Source: Branchiostoma floridae
Taxonomy: Eukaryota; Chordata; Leptocardii; Amphioxiformes; Branchiostomatidae
NCBI RefSeq assembly: GCF_000003815.2
Contig: NC_049991.1
Location: 17,976,647 to 18,040,646, forward strand
Reading direction: 5' to 3'
Length of the DNA stretch: 64,000 bases
Made by a program: the position numbers and the translations under genes. Of this stretch, positions 31,671-45,099 are shown piece after piece. The notes under the pieces were generated by a model. The model searched no databases, was not told where the DNA came from, and was given only the letters and a program-made list of their open reading frames with translations. Position 1 is the stretch's first letter; each line of letters starts with the position of its first letter.

Positions 31671-34600
31671 ATGATGGCCATGCGATTCCGCCGTCTGACG
31701 GCAGCGTTCGGCACTCTGTCCCTGGTGGTGCTGTTGGCAGTGGTGGGTTATTATAATCACTCCCAGACTCATTCGGAGGTAATACTCCCCTCACATGTAG
31801 CGACAATCGATCGGACGACGAGTCTGCGAGCTCTAAATTACGAGGAGGCATGACCATGATGCCGACGAAGAAAGAAATGGCAGAGTTCCACCCTTCCCGT
31901 TAGGGTCATGCCTCCTCGTAATTTAGAGCTCGCAGACTCGTCGTCCGATTGAGTTTCGCTACTTGTGAGGGGGGTATAAACAATGAATGGTAGAAATTGG
32001 CCAAATTGTATGCATAATTTGCCAGGGCCGGCCAACTCCCCAGGCAAATTCTGTATCTGTGTTTCTATAACCGGTATATCCACTTCTCTGCGCAACACAC
32101 CAACTCAAAAGTACCCACCCTATTTGGTGGCAAATCTCTACTATTCACTTCTATGGCTGGTTTTCCATAAAACGTTAAGTTGGAATATCCAGACAGTGAT
32201 AATCATTGAAATTAGATTTGTTTTTCCGATTGTCGCGCAATAAAGTTCTTCTATAGATCACGAAGAGGTAAATATAACAACAGGCCTCGTGCTTAGCTTG
32301 GAGGCCAGTAGATCTTAGTAGAAATCTTAAAAAGAGAGCTGAACTCTATAGACTGATAGAACCCATGTTCCTCCACTTCATACAGCTAAGTAGCATAGAC
32401 AAATTTATATTCCTTATGTTCAATGTTCAATGTTTTTTTATGAATTTAGACAAACCTTTACTTATAAAGCATATCTGTTTCTATATTTTCAATATCACAA
32501 AGAAACGAGAAGAAGTCAAATTCACGTAGTAGAATACGATTCTTGGGTATTGCAGATTCATTCATTCTACATATTCCATGTATACCTTGTTACGACCTGT
32601 ACTGAACCCATTGGGTATGTATGTACAATAAAGGTGAAGCACGGTGTAACTGCACATTCCAACAAAGGGGGGGGGGGGGGGAGGGGGGGGGGTTGATAGG
32701 CCCACAGTTTCAACCTGACAGCACCAGCTGTTGTCAGAGAATGAACTTCTGACCTCATTGACATTTCTTTGACGTCTGTGAACTTCTGACATTTCTGTGA
32801 CGTCATGTACTGTGTTGGAATTTGCACTGCTCATGGGCGGCAGTGTGTGTTGATAATAACTATGTAGATTGTTTCTTATGAACGTTTTGTGTTTTCAGTT
32901 TGTTATAATGTAAACATGTGCGAACATGTGTGATCACGTCAACCGATGATGATGATGTTATAATTACGAAATACCCTTAATCAATATACCTCAAGAAGTA
33001 TGTATTGCATCATCACCAGACATCATTATCCATAGCCCACTTGGTCGGACTTAGCTTCGCAGACTTGACTCCACGTGGTTCTGTCTGGCTTATCAAAAGT
33101 GTTACATAAATTAAACATGGGGTATGTCACAGATATTATATAATGCATTACCCTTTTAAAAGATAGTCGCAAATGAAAAAAAAATATAAAGCGACCTGCA
33201 GGCCGATTTAAACTTCTAATCGCTAGAATAAGCCTCTATTAGTGTCCACATGTCGCTGAAAAATAGTTAAAATTTAAATACTAGTAGAAATTGGCCAAAC
33301 AGACAGAGAACACACCAGAGGAGTTGGCCGGCCCAAAACTACAGTTTGAAACTTCAAAGGGTATAAATTAAAAGTAATCGCCAACAAAAGAATTACCTGA
33401 GCGCTGAAGGTTATTTAAGAATTAAATCAGTCGTCTAATGTGCTATTGATCCCTTGACAAAGACTGGTGCTGTTTAGTCGAAAATTTTTGTGAGTCCATT
33501 TTTGTGTGTTGGAAATTACAGTTAAATTCCTTCAATAATGACTTCTAGCAACACAGGATGAACTATCTAATTAATGTGCTAACTATTTTAGCTTGTTAAT
33601 GTGCTATCAGTTTATTTGGCCGATTTCTACTACTTTTCCAGCGATATATGGAGCCTGGTAGAGGCTAGACTTTGCCGCTAACGTAGTGGAAGTAAGTGCG
33701 TGCCTGCAGAAGTTGTCTGATGATGCTCTGGCCTTTCGCTGTCCATAATGTGAAACAAATCGGAGCAAAGGTCGTTTGCTTAGACAAAGCTTTCTTTCCA
33801 GGCGGATCGACGACATTACCGTATTGTTTCCAGCACAGTGGGTATCTCCAAGCAGATACCATTCTAAAGCCCGAGGGGTTAAGGGGATAGGCCGATATGT
33901 TTTTTTTTTATTTGGCTCGCGAGGGAGGACATAAAGATATAGCCCACAGGGCTGAAGACTTTATCAATGAAGACATCGTTGATGCATGGCAGATATGAGT
34001 TATAAGATAATATGTCGATAATGGTTAGACTAGGTAATATGATAGATAGGGGCATATTTTTTGGTGTAGGCTTGCTTTTGAATAGAGGGATGTACGTCAC
34101 TGTAAAATTGGTAATTGTATATGAATTTGTGACCTTTTGGAAGTGTAATTTCTTCAGTATACAGTTCTGATTTAAGGACTTGACCCTGTTGAAACAAAGA
34201 ACACCAGTATTGCAATTATGAGGGAGAAACATGAGAAGAATACTCCGAAATACTGTCGAGCTGATATAAACTGGATATTTTTATGACCTTATCATACGTA
34301 TCTTGATGTTTACAAAATGTTTGCAATTTAAGGTCTTAAATGCACAACTTAATTGTCCTTTGAAAGTAAAAATGGAAACTTTCGAATGTTTTAAAAGATA
34401 TAAATAATCTAAAATATGCTGTGCGTTTTTTTCGTCCCGTTTATTCAGAATGGTACATTCTACTATACAAGGATGCAAAATGATACGCACAACTCTCGTC
34501 AACCTTTGAGGCTTCCGGCATTCCGGGAAAACGAGCTTCAGGAAAATGAGCCGATGGAAGAAGAGACGAGCCCCCTGGAGGCCGAGGCCATATATCCAGA

Positions 34601-37238
34601 CATCCCGGCACACGAGAAGCAAAGCCCTACCGAACAAGACACCCGCGAGCAAGTCACGCACCCCCACTTCACCAAGTTCGCTGTGCTGAACACACAGCGG
34701 GGGTACCGCCAAGGAGACGTTCTTACTGCAGTCATACAGGCGAGAGACGCCAGTGGAAGACCGAAGACGTACGGTGGAGACTTTTTCCGCGCGAAGCTTG
34801 TCAGTGTCCGGCCTAGAGAGGCCAGTAGCGCTGGGCACGTGACCGACCATGGGAACGGTACCTACACGGTGCAGTTCCCACTGTACTGGACAGGGGAGGC
34901 CAGGGTGAGTGTTCATCTAATAAGCTCTTTCATAGAGTTCACTACGCATGCGTAGGTGACAGGAATTATGGGTAATATGTCAAAGTTGAAAGCCCCATAC
35001 GTAAACATTCCCCCATTTTGCAGGCGCCATTGCGTTCACGACATTGCCAAGCAAATAAAAAACAATGGTGTTTCTACTGTGCTTGTTGATTACAAATTTC
35101 ACTATACGATAGTTCTTGGAAATAAGAATGGTGTAAAGTCCATAAAGCAGCTCACGATGCTGCAAATATTTAAGCTCAAATGTCTGGAAATACCTTTTGA
35201 TGTTTTTATGCCATTTCCCAGGTATCGGTGCAGCTCGTCCATCCAAGCGAAGCTGTGAAGGTTCTGCGGCGCGTGCGGGATGTTCCCGCCAAGAGATCCT
35301 TCACCTGCATGTTCATCGATGCCAAGAGCGGCGACAGGGAGAAGCGGCCGTGTTTTACCGCCCAACCTCCGGAACTGCCGCCTGAGCGACTCTGCGATTT
35401 CTCCAGACACGAAGCCAACGGGACTTGGTTCTGCGAGAAGCCCGAATCTCTGCCCTGTGATGCCATCGTCGCTTGTCGACGCGAGGTCAGCCTGAAGACC
35501 GACCAGCCGACAATTCTGGTGTCAGAGGATGAATGGAAACTCTTTCTCAGGTAGCAAAGTGCCCTACTTTTTATTTTCACTATCCTAATGAAACTTCATG
35601 ACATTATTGTTAGGCTTTGGGTTATTTCAACTTGATAAGGATCTGAGGACTGATCGAAAGCTTGTTGATAAGGGTTCTATTTTGTGCATGGATACAAGGT
35701 TTGAAATTGTAACATAACTATGGAAACCAAGGTTAATGAAGATTGAAGAATAGAGATGATATAAAAGGCATGGCCAAAGCTGTAGTGTTGATAAAAATTA
35801 GGTGTTAACAATAGTCAATACTGACACAAGTTGGCCATGAAAGTTGTAGAAAGTTCTCTCAAAGCTGATAGATACTGGGACGTCTAAGATTTGTCTTTTA
35901 GAAAACTTTTTTCCTGTCCTTACAGTCCGTATGTAGACACGGAGCTGGAACAAGACGACCCAGTTGTGATAAACGTGAAGGAATCGGAACAGCCCCTGAC
36001 CGACCGTCTTCCCGAATGTTCTGGACAAGCACCCGACGCCATGACCAACGGCTACTGGTCCGGCAACGGCTGGAACTCGACGGTCTGCAATGTGCGACAG
36101 TTTACCAGAACGGACATGCGCCGATGTGTTGCCAATAAGACGCTCTACCTACAAGGCGATTCCACCATCAGGAAATGGTTCCAATGGTTCGCCGGGAAGG
36201 AGCAGAGCAGGCATAAGGGAAGCCTGAAAGGAGGTGGGTCAGTCAGTTAGAAAAATAGACCATATGTGTTGTTTAAAACTGTACGACTGCTAGGCAACCT
36301 TGTAAACAAAGATCTCTGTATTCAAGGTATCCGTATCTTGCGTTGCCTGTATAACCTAGTTCGAAAAGCAAACCTCATATATCGGTAGACATGATGCTGT
36401 TCTTGTATATTGTATTGTTGCCAGGGCTAGCCCCTGATAATAGTCTCCGGCTAGTTGGGTAGCCCTGGCTGTATTTCTGTCTATACAGCCGTATGAATAA
36501 AAGAAAATCAAACAAAACTGTTACCTAACACAAAAATAGTTAGTGGAAAACAATCAAATCGGTCTTTGTCTTGGTTTATGGCCATTTTTATTTGCCCAAA
36601 ATTGTCTTCGATTAAAATTTTGATACATTAGTATAAGTTAAAGTTTATCACATTTCCTAGAGAGAATGATTGTGCGTCAATGAAGTATTTATTAGCTACC
36701 ATTTATGTTTTTCGTTCCAGGCCCAGCAATCTTATCGGACAAAGATAGTAACAGCGTGGTGACCTACCGTGCTCACGGCCTGCCCGTACTGGGGTCGGAG
36801 TGGATGAACATCTCCAAAATCAGGTACATCGCGGACGAGCTGGACTCGATCAAAGGCGGTCCAGATACGCTCATAGTTCTGGGCCTGGGGGCACAGTTCA
36901 CTACCGAGCCTATAGAGATGTTTCGGGCTCGGCTCTACGCCATACAGAACGCCATACGCCGTCTTCTCCAGCGCAGTCCCGGCACGCGGGTGTTCGTGAG
37001 AACTGGAACGACGCGAGACCACAAAAGTCAGCGACTCTACCTTCGCGGAAGCGACTGGCTGGCGTATCAGATCGTGCAAGAAATCAGACAGATCTTCGGG
37101 CCTGACAGGAACGCCGTGGTTCTGGACACGTGGGACATGAGCGTGTGCCAGTGGGAGGTGGAAAATCTTCACAACGGAACCGCTATGATGGATGCTCAGA
37201 TGAACATGTTTCTGTCTCACATATGTCCTAAAGCCTAA
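31671..37238 (+). CDS. NXPE-like: NXPE-like gene A (neurexophilin / PC-esterase protein)
   Basis: Exons 31671-31778, 34449-34904, 35222-35550, 35926-36233 and 36721-37238, with GT/AG junctions and phases 0, 0, 2, 1. They join to 572 codons plus stop. Exon 1 is an N-terminal signal anchor (FGTLSLVVLLAVVGYY), so a Golgi/secretory type II protein is predicted. Exons 2-3 hold the neurexophilin-like region (RQGDVLTAVIQARDASGR; DHGNGTYTVQFPLYW). Exons 4-5 hold the PC-esterase domain, with the nucleophile motif QGDSTIRKW (Ser about 377) and VVLDTWDMSVCQW. The expected C-terminal DxxH reads ENLH here, followed by NGT rather than PGP, so activity may be altered. Exon 2 is extended by an acidic segment absent from B and C. 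Substrate unknown. The acceptor just before the ATG implies a 5' UTR exon upstream. Confidence 0.85.
31782..31977. mobile_element. Foldback element abutting the exon 1 donor of gene A
   Basis: Inverted arms 31782-31855 and 31904-31977 (ATACTCCCCTCACA... and ...TGTGAGGGGGGTAT), including a near-perfect stretch with cctcctcgtaatttagagct. It begins three bases after the end of NXPE-A exon 1, so the donor's outer bases come from the element. Non-coding. Confidence 0.75.
32665..32693. repeat. G-run in intron 1 of gene A
   Basis: An almost unbroken run of G at about 32667-32692, possibly quadruplex-forming. It lies in the 2.7-kb intron 1, which otherwise shows no gene. A long minus-strand frame at 33880-34230 lacks any recognisable domain. 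Confidence 0.7.
36411..36512 (+). repeat. Dispersed repeat in intron 4 of gene A
   Basis: Matches 15681-15776 in the opposite orientation: ccagggctagcccctgataa, tctccggctagttgggtag, a ggctgta...tacagcc stem, then an A-rich tail (gaataaaagaaaatc). It has the appearance of a short retroposon. Confidence 0.6.
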
Positions 37239-37618
37239 CAAAATCTTTTTTCCCTAAACCCTACCCGAATCCTTTTTCTCTAAACCCTAAATAAATGTAT
37301 AAATGTAATTTCTCTCAAAATATTTTCCTGGTAACAAATGGCACCTGCTACAAAAAAATTATGTCAAGAAAAAGAAATACAAAACAGCAAAATTGAACGT
37401 TCTGCTGGGCAACAGAACCGCTATGACGAATGTCCAGACGAATATGCTTTTGTCTTACATATGTCCAAAGTAGAAAACGTCCACAACGGAACATATGTCC
37501 TAAACCCTTACCAAAATATTTTTTCCTGCCATCAAATCCCATCTGCTACAAAAAATTGCCACATCATGCCCATAAAAAGAAATACAAAAAGCCATCTGCT
37601 GCACAGCGGAATCGCTAA
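37239..37618 (+). repeat. Degenerate tandem copies of the gene A 3' end
   Basis: After the stop, an AATAAA lies at 37290-37295. Partial copies of the last coding segment follow. The first, at 37407-37470 (cagaaccgctatgacgaatg ... cttacatatgtccaaag), matches 37174-37232. The second, at 37470-37500, is gtagaaaacgtccacaacgg. The third starts at about 37600 and is cut by the MITE. None is open. Confidence 0.65.
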
Positions 37619-37863
37619 AGGCCCCCTCTCACTTGACGTGCGGCACGCTTGCGGCATTGCTGCGTTCGCAAGATGCTCAACGAATTTCAGAGATAAAGAA
37701 CGAATTTTCTACTTGTTGTGTATTTTGTGGTCTTCTATGTCACACTTTTACGTATTGCGCAATATCTGAATTATAACAAATCGGAGAAAATAACAAAACA
37801 GTACCGCAGTGAACGAACGCAGCAATGCCGCAAGCGTGCCGCACGTCAAGTGAGAGGGGGCCT
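37619..37863. mobile_element. PIF/Harbinger-like MITE (AGGCCCCCTCTCAC ends), copy 1
   Basis: 245 bp with inverted ends of about 50 bp (AGGCCCCCTCTCACTTGACG and its complement) and TAA on both sides (37616-37618 and 37864-37866). A second copy is at 47764-48009. It is inserted in a degenerate copy of the gene A 3' end. Confidence 0.88.
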
Positions 37864-40470
37864 TAAGATGCCCATATGAATATGCTTTTGTATCACATTT
37901 GTCCCAAGTAGGCTATTATGTCAACCCGTAAGTTTCAACAAAGTTTCAACACGCAATGTTTCAACACCCCAAGAAATATTACAGAACCACTCCGCTATTA
38001 ATGATGTAGGTATATTTGGGAGAAACCAGACTTATGAGTATGGTAGAAGAAAAGCGTATCCTGGAAAAAGAACTTTGCGACAGACCTGAGTCAGCTAACT
38101 GATGTACCCTATGTGACGGAGACTGTCATGTTCGTATAGAACTGTTTGCCACAGCCGACGCTGTAGGGCTGATATCAATTAGGATTTTACCATCATGGTC
38201 AATATTGACCGAAGGGGGTCATGTATAAAAAATCAGGTTCAAATGACCAATTTTATGCAGAATTGCCGGCCGAATTTGCCGGAAGGTTATAACCCACCTT
38301 CTCTACTTGTCTTTAGTTATGTTCGAATTGTTTTTGTAATATGATCTCACAATGATCATCTTAAATCTTTATTGGCAAACTCCCACAAAGGACATTAAAA
38401 GTGGAGGCATAGATAAGATAACGTAAAAGAAAGTTTATCAACGTAAAAAAGATATCTTTCACAGATAGTCTATGGTCAATAATCGGTGTCACAACGATGA
38501 CTAGTTATGTTTATTTTAATCGACTTGTGGCAGAATAAGATAAAAAGATATGACAATCTTAGAAGAATTTTAATCTTAGAAATGGCTCCAAAATTATAGG
38601 AGGATAAATGAAAGTGCTACGTATATATGGGTACTAAGAATGTGTACAAATTTGCTGCTGGTTTGCCTATTGGGTTATGGTTTAATATGGATTGTTCCTG
38701 GTCAGGCAACTAGATTATGATATCATAATTATAGTAAATAATTGGTTATGGTCGACCAGTCGGATTGTGGCTTGATATTGATACATGATTTTTGAAAATT
38801 CTCAATAAAGATTCCTGTTGAGAAATTCATGCCCCGAAGACGAGTTCTGAGACCTTGCAGAAGGTCTTTGATTAGCGTTATTTATTCTCTAGCCAAATGA
38901 AATGTATTTTGCATGCCCCAAATCATAAGAATCTAGTTTTCCCTTGTCAAATTATCCTCTTTCAAAGATTTTAGTGAATAGAAATACCCCTGCAGTTCTA
39001 GTATAAAAAAAATCGGATATCAAAACAAAAGCCATCTTTAAAAAAAAAGATCAAGAGAAAAATATGTCCAGGACAAACAATACAAACAAGCATAAATTCT
39101 GTTTCCGTACCAAGGAAAGCCAATCCCAAGACCCACACACATACCAGTCACATTGCAGTCCATCCAGAACTTCTTACTTTATGCAACAAACATGTGAAAA
39201 TTTGAAAACATACACACACAAATACACAGACACATCCACTCACGGGTTTAGTTATACATTCTTTGTCATCGAGGTGATAAACCATTTGACCTGTCACAAT
39301 ATTCTTCGGGAGATTAAGATGTTAAACTGGTTTTTGCTCCAGGCCAAAAATGCCACCGAGGGTGAAAGGGCAAGGTTTAAAGTAGTCAGAGCGGTCGGTA
39401 ATGAAAGAGTGTTAACTATCTGTATCTGTATAGCCGGTATAACCAACCTTCGGCGTAACACGCAAGTTTCGTAGGTGTGCCACCAGCTGGTTATATTACG
39501 CTGAGCGACGTACGCGTGTCACACCTAACCTTTGCACATTTGACTGCAAATGTGTAAAGCTATATCTAGTGAGGATGCCTCTACTGTACTTGATGGCGAC
39601 GAGTTCCACTGTACGATTGCTTTTGGACAGTAAAAATATCTTATACAACACCTCTGTATGATGGACCTCTGAGGATATATAATGTTAATCTGACAAGTTC
39701 AATTTTCAAACTGAAGGCTCCAGTTTTATATCGGAAATTCCCGTCGTAAGCACGTCATGTCATCACGTCACCACTTTATTTGATACGCACGGCTGCACCA
39801 GTTAATTTGTGCAGCACGTTGCTCCACAGGTTTCTCATGGCCAGGTTAATTACTAGGTGACCTCTGATTATCTGTAAAGGTCGGGAAACAATGGGGCTGC
39901 TTAAGGAGTTAACAGTATGTTTAACCTTACAAAACCTGTTTAAAAACACACAATTTACAATTTCAATTGGAACTCCATGCGTAATATATCATTTCAAATT
40001 ATTGTATGGATGCATGAACTGAATATTATTCATTAGGATCCAGATTTCTCAATGAAGACGTCTTCGATTAACCTCATATTTAGCCTTTTGCAGAAAATAT
40101 ACCTACTTTGAACATTTTATCACAGGACATGTTGTTAGCAACAGAAGCATACACGTGTGTGGACAACGTTTTGTGCCAACTTTCATGACCATTCATGACA
40201 CTAGAGCGTAAGGTATGGATACACTGGTTACCTTTAATCTCTGTTACGTTACCATACTGTAATTTACATGTATCAATACAGCAGTGAGTTGTCACTATTA
40301 TGTGCGTTTTGACTTTATGACTATGTTAAATATGCTGTTCAAAGGTTTCAGAAGGCAAATACGTGTATCTAATTATTCCAAGATGCTAACAGATGGTATG
40401 TATGTATATGTCTGATGTTAACGTAGCAGAACAATTTATATTCTTATGTAACCACGTCTGTTGTTGACAG
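37864..40470. other. Intergenic, NXPE A-B
   Basis: 37864-37915 continues the interrupted gene-A repeat. A dispersed repeat lies at 38078-38226. The rest is AT-rich, with no gene seen. Open frames near 39064-39474 lack domains. Confidence 0.45.
38078..38226 (+). repeat. Dispersed repeat, copy 1 (other copy at 52771-52922)
   Basis: About 150 bp shared with 52771-52922, including gacgctgtagggctgatatc and caatattgaccgaagg. Identity is moderate. The element class is unknown. Confidence 0.65.
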
Positions 40471-40476
40471 GTAGAG

Positions 40477-43454
40477 ATGACCTACTCTCGAAGGCTGGGA
40501 GCGTTTGTAGTGCTCATCGCCTTCAACATTGTTGTGTTTCTAGCATTGGTAAGTTATTTCAAACGTTCGTGAGTGAATATGTAAAAATCTGCTGATAGCT
40601 CTTCTTGGTATTAATGATTTTAATAAGCGGACGGGTTTTTTAGTAGTCTGTTTCAAAATATATTTATTCATGATATTAAAAGATCTATAAAACACAAGTT
40701 TGCAATGTAGTCAAAGTATAGTTACAATATATTAAACATTATAAGATAGTCTGTGAATAAAACTGTGAATAAAATGTGTTTTTCCTCCTGTTCATACAGC
40801 ATGTGACCTTCTACTCTTCGAGTCGAGCACATTTTCTGACACAAAAGCGAGGTCACTTAATTGGACGGGTTAATAGCCGCCTGGCCCTGGAGCGAGTTAC
40901 ACACACAAACAGCACCACGTTTGTAGTGCTCGGCAGAGAGCGGGAGTACCGCCAAGGGGACGTTCTTACTGCAGTCATACAGGCGAGAGACGCCGGTGGA
41001 AGACCGAAGACGTACGGAGGAGACTTTTTCCGCGCGAAGCTCGTCAGTGTCCGGCCCAGGGAGGCGAGTAGCGCTGGGCACGTGACCGACCATGGGAACG
41101 GTACCTACACGGTGCAGTTCCCACTGTACTTCGTAGGGGGCGTCAAGGTAAGTGTTAAGCAACCTCATTTCTAACTTCTTGAAACTGACGAATGGTAGTG
41201 ACTATCGTTTGTTGATAACGGAGAGGTCTGTCAGCATATGATAACTAGAAAACGCTATGGTGGATTGTTATGACATTTTATGTTTGGGTAGGACTTCATA
41301 GGTTCTTGAAATGATCGGATTATAAGCCCCATAGCGGCTTGTTATGGTACTGCAGCATAACGTCCGGTTTCATATTTTGTATCTTCCATGAATCTGTCAT
41401 ACTGTTGGGTCGGCTCAAAGGTCATTTTTGCTTGTCACTGATAATCATAAGCTGCTATAAATATTTAAAAAAAACTGTCCTGCACATACTGTGTATGTAT
41501 ACGGTCATACTATTTGAGTCTCGCATCTAATCAGCCGATATGCCCGATGTCAAATGACATCACAATGACGTCACTTGGCTGTATCTATAATAAAAAGAAA
41601 TGTCATTCATCGAAGGTGTCGATCGAACTCGTGCACCCTAGCGAGGCAGTGAAGATACTGCGGTGCATACGAGAGGTCCCTGCAAAGAGAGGGTACGAAT
41701 GTATCTTCATAGACTTCCAGCGGGGCACCCGAGAGGAACGACCATGTTTCACCTCTCAACCTCCGGGACGGCCACCGCACCAACTGTGCGATCTGTCCAG
41801 AAAGGAGGCGAACGGGACTTGGTTCTGCGAGAGACCGGACTCTTTGCCGTGCTCTGCTATCGCAGCATGTCGTCGAAACGTGACCGAGAAGGGAAAGGGG
41901 TCATCGACAAGACTTGATGTAGCGTCAGAAGACGAAATGAAACTCTTTCGAAAGTAAGAAAAACTCTATTCATTCTGATTTCTGCTGCATGCATAAATCA
42001 ACACTAAATATATGATATTGTTATTAGACGTTTTCACTAACGAAATAAAAAAATGACAAGAAACTAGCTGCTAGCCTGGGTAAGATTTTTCGTTGTAACC
42101 GTTGACTCAATCGGTCCGTCGCTGGCAAGCGAAAGGATTGAGCCAGCGGTTACAACGATGGTACCCATGCTAACTAGCTTCAACGCCGTTCAGAATAACA
42201 AAGTCAAATGACAGTTTTATGATTTCACAAAGTTATCTTGATGTAAGAAATAAGTTTATGCCTTTTAATAGACTTTTTTATCTTCTTACAGACCGTATGT
42301 AGAATCAGAGCCTCTGAAACAGGACAGCCCAAGACCCATAGATGTCAAGGAATCAGTATCGCCCATCTTCCACAGTCTTCCCGCATGTTCTGGGAACTCA
42401 CGCGAAGTTTTCGGTCATGGTTACTGGTCCGGCAACGTCTGGAAATCCTCAATCTGTAGAGTTAGACAGTTTACAAGGACGGACGCGCGAAATTGTCTCG
42501 TCAATAGGACAATTTACATACAAGGGGATTCAACCATCAGACAGTGGTTCTTATGGTTGGCGGCGGGACACAGCAAGGGAAGCCTCAAACCAGGTAAAGT
42601 AATATATATAACGTTACATATACACTCCAAAATTAAAAAAGAACATGATCCTAGTTTTCTGCCTTTGTTATGTTCCGGCGCACTAACGCGTGAGTTTTCA
42701 GCACAGTGACACAAAGTCGTTTTAATGTACTCAAAGTCTGTATCCCGCTCCACGTCACAGGAGTTGATAGGCCTTTGTGTAGAAGGTCTCCCCCACCCTT
42801 CGCAACGAAATACTAACTGTAAACTCGGTATGCGGATGTTTTTTTCCTTGTGTCCAACAAATCTTAGCCGACAACATGTTATCTATGATCAAAAATGAGT
42901 TATTGTTTTAGGTCTCGCTCGTATGCTTTGTTGTTCCAGGCCCTGCAATTGCTGTCAACAAAGAACTGAACGTCGCTGTTCACTACCGTTCTCACGGCCT
43001 CCCCGTATTGGGATCGCAGTGGATGAACATCTCCCGAATCAGATACGTTGTAGACGAGGTAGACTCCATCCATGGCGGCCCAAACACGGTCATAGTTCTG
43101 GGTCTATGGGCTCACTTTACGGCTGAACCTCTAGAGATGTTTCGGGCTCGACTCTACGCCATCCAGAACGCCATACGTCGTCTTCTCCAGCGCAGTCCCG
43201 GCACGCGGGTGTTCGTGAGGACTGGAACGACGCGAGAACACAAAGGCATGTCCTTCTACCTGCGCGGAAGCGACTGGCTGGCGTATCAGATCACACAAGA
43301 AATCAGAAAGATCTTCGGGCCTGATAGGAGCGTGGTTGTGTTGGACACGTGGGACATGAGCGTGTGCCAGTGGGAAGCTGATGATGTTCACCCGGGACCT
43401 GCTATGGTAGACAGTCAGATGAACATGCTACTGTCTCATATATGCCCCGAGTAG
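40477..43454 (+). CDS. NXPE-like: NXPE-like gene B (neurexophilin / PC-esterase protein)
   Basis: Exons 40477-40548, 40800-41147, 41616-41953, 42292-42593 and 42940-43454, with the same phases as gene A (0, 0, 2, 1). They sum to 524 codons plus stop. The N-terminal anchor is GAFVVLIAFNIVVFLAL. The neurexophilin-like region has REYRQGDVLTAVIQARDAGG and ends FPLYFVGGVK. The PC-esterase region has QGDSTIRQW (Ser about 333) and VVLDTWDMSVCQW, and the C-terminal DDVHPGP supplies the DxxH pair. All motifs expected for an active esterase fold are present. The start lies six bases after an acceptor (ttgttgacag), so a non-coding 5' exon is expected upstream. Substrate unknown. Confidence 0.87.
42071..42177. 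repeat. Palindromic element in intron 3 of gene B
   Basis: Inverted arms 42071-42112 and 42136-42177 (ctagcctgggtaag... cgttgtaacc and ggttacaacg... acccatgctaa). Foldback-type, non-coding. Confidence 0.7.
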
Positions 43455-45099
43455 GGAAATCTAATATCAAATATATATTAAGCAAGCACAATCAGACACT
43501 ACGTTACCTCTCATAGCAAAGAGTTGATAAGTGATTTAAAAACACGAAGAAGACTCGATGAATGTTCCATGTCCATGGTTTAGCCCTCTTCAGGTTTGGA
43601 TGACCAATCCCTTAGAGCACGTGACCTCGCGTGACGTCAGGAATTGGTGAAGGTGCAGGGATGTTTTACCCACCCGGTACCCCCGTCTCTGTTTGGCAAT
43701 GCCTGTGTTTTTGTTATACTCTGAAAAATCACTGTTTGATGGTGAATCATTACGATATTCTTATTGTTTATGTTGACAGTTTGAGATTAAAGAAAACAGA
43801 CTACTTGCTGCTTGGAAGCAGATGATATTTGTTTGATATATCGTTCAGCTCTACAGAAGATTGTGAGGCCTATGACGTCGCATATAGGGTATGGCTTTTC
43901 GTAATAAGAAGACCGATAGTATGTTTTCCCAATCACCGAAGTCTTTTGACCGGAGCGCCACCGTCAGGGAAATCATACCGCCTAAATCGTTTTTGTTGTT
44001 GTTTTCGCCCACCTTCCATTAGGCTTTAAAATCCCACCTGATCTTCCTGACTATCTCTAAACAAACTCATACACTTACTCCAAATGTTCTTCAAGCAATG
44101 ACTGTTATAAAAGTAAGGTACATACCTACATATTTTCGGCGGCTAACAGTCCATCTTGCTCAGGAGAGTGACCTAGTCTCGATCTCGCGAGAGAGCACGA
44201 GACTAGGTCAGGCTTGCGTAGATATACTATACAAGTATTGTGCACAGCTTTGGTATAGTCACAGTCAAACTCAAACTCATTTATTTATTTAGCCAGGTGA
44301 CGGAGAATAACGGAGAGAGAGATGGAAAATTACGTCACGTATAACAACATACCCATCCATATGCCTTCCAAATCCTGACATACCAGGCAAGTTTTGATTG
44401 CAACAGCTTAACGTTACTCTCCGTACAGTCACGTATCGAAGCCTGTGGCGCTAGGTGGCGAAAGCTAGCTAACGCACACGGTCAACACGTGCCTTCGAGC
44501 CTGAGCCAAACAATATCAACATGCATATGAAGGGGGCACTGAGAACTTCTCTTTTCCTTAATTTATGTGTCTATCGCAGTTTTAATGAGATGTTCATCAG
44601 AGGAGAGGGTTTTGCGTTGAGAATCCCAGTTATTTACGATCATGGCTGCTGATTACATATTCTGCCAAGGGAGGCTACAATAACCTTCTTGATTTCTGGT
44701 TGCCTAATAACCTTGCCCCAGTCACCTGATACGACCCTCCAAAATGGGGGGATCTTTCGCAATCAGATGGCTTTTATTATTACATGTAAAATAGAACATT
44801 TTTTTAGTTCAGAGCTGCAGGTCCCACGTGAATAAAAGAGATGTACAATCATGTGTATTGTTTTACCTGCGTGACATAATCTCCCCCACTGTGACGGAAG
44901 GTAGGTCACCCTGTGTGAACAGCTTCACACTCCCAGTCACCCATGGAGTCAGGTGTTGGGCTGGGGTGTAACCTAATCTGTCTGTTACACACAAGAACGA
45001 CTTGAAACGTCAACAGCTCCCTCCGCGACGTGTGTACTCCATGGACATTTTCACGTTGATTTACCTGTACGCACGTAGAACAAGGCGGTGTAATTCGGG
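43455..45099. other. Intergenic, NXPE B-C
   Basis: No gene seen. A short palindrome at 44170-44209 (gacctagtctcg / cgagactaggtc) can form a hairpin. A possible retroposon end (aactcaaactcatttattta) lies at about 44270-44290. Confidence 0.4.

Noticed and set aside
33879-34232. 117-residue minus-strand frame in intron 1 of gene A
   Set aside because: No recognisable RT or other domain and no splice support.
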